Shown here piece by piece: positions 29,248 to 29,320 of a DNA stretch of 29,320 nucleotides. Within the stretch, counting starts at the first letter, position 1. Each line of letters begins with the position of its first letter. This DNA comes from a virus: positions 1 to 29,320 of the IMG/VR virus record IMGVR_UViG_3300042288_001613; one strand, written 5' to 3'. The position numbers and the translations under genes are program-made. Below the pieces are notes generated by a model, which saw only the letters and a list, made by a program, of their open reading frames with translations, made no database searches and had not been told where the DNA came from.

Positions 29248-29320
29248 TTACCGCTTGAACCGTACTTCTAGCACTTCATTGCCTTGAATGATCACCCGCT
29301 CCACCAGTTCAGCATAGAGC
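29248..29320 (-). CDS. C-terminal end of an unseen minus-strand gene
   Basis: The frame reads from the right edge to a TAA at 29248; the visible end is VERVIIQGNEVLEVRFKR. Large serine recombinases often end in a similar short beta pattern, but 23 residues are too few to identify it. Confidence 0.35.
   Translation of the reverse strand, partial: LYAELVERVIIQGNEVLEVRFKR

Noticed and set aside
1-29320. tRNA, rRNA or known riboswitch genes
   Set aside because: I looked for cloverleaf, TTCGA-type T loops and conserved rRNA words and saw none convincing; a tRNAscan or Rfam search would settle it.

Overview
The window looks like part of a temperate tailed-phage genome (a prophage or phage-plasmid), most likely of a cyanobacterium. 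Supporting evidence is the head-gene set (terminase large subunit of the PBSX type, DUF4055-like portal, scaffold, HK97-fold capsid), two tyrosine recombinases, an Xre-type divergent switch, and a sigma factor and sliding clamp of bacterial type. The host assignment is an inference from protein resemblance. No rRNA or tRNA gene was seen.

Layout: (1) 1-1.3 kb: the end of a type I-E Cascade operon (cas7, a short cas5), with an array of seven CRISPR-like hairpin repeats directly downstream. (2) 1.3-5 kb: small genes, a second hairpin-repeat array, a tyrosine recombinase with a PD-(D/E)XK-like nuclease gene, then a sigma factor without region 4 overlapped by a gene for a protein carrying the clamp-binding peptide QLSLF. 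(3) 5-6.3 kb: three cassettes with near-identical promoter/operator sequences and terminators. (4) 6.3-8.7 kb, minus strand: methyltransferase, DnaN-type sliding clamp, SSB and a small gene. (5) 8.8-11.7 kb: Xre repressor and a divergent early operon with a secreted protein, a likely single-strand annealing protein and several tiny genes. (6) 11.7-14.9 kb: phosphoesterase, array 2, probable terminase small subunit, array 3 and two small genes. (7) 14.9-19.5 kb, minus strand: tail-fibre-like proteins. (8) 19.5-22.3 kb: iteron-like and inverted repeats next to a short integrase, small genes, and an FHA protein with a membrane anchor. (9) 22.3-29.2 kb: terminase, portal, a GT4 glycosyltransferase, scaffold, capsid and a likely decoration protein.

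Three systems stand out. First, GC-rich hairpin repeats (stem CCCCAC/GTGGGG) recur in four arrays, a triple, a pair and one solitary copy. Three arrays share a leader with an extended -10 promoter and an almost identical first repeat, and two of them end near a terminator. Unit length falls from about 64-79 nt near the leader to about 38 nt far from it, and spacer lengths vary too much for ordinary Cas1-Cas2 acquisition. With Cas7/Cas5 present but no cas6/cas1/cas2 after cas5, this could be a phage Cascade using short guides, an RNA decoy against host Cascade, or a decayed CRISPR. Second, the sigma lacking region 4, the overlapping QLSLF protein and the phage clamp resemble in outline the T4 late-transcription apparatus (gp55, gp33, gp45). 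Third, the exact motif GGGCAC(A/C)CTA occurs six times, each just upstream of a structural or late gene, and is a candidate late promoter or processing site.
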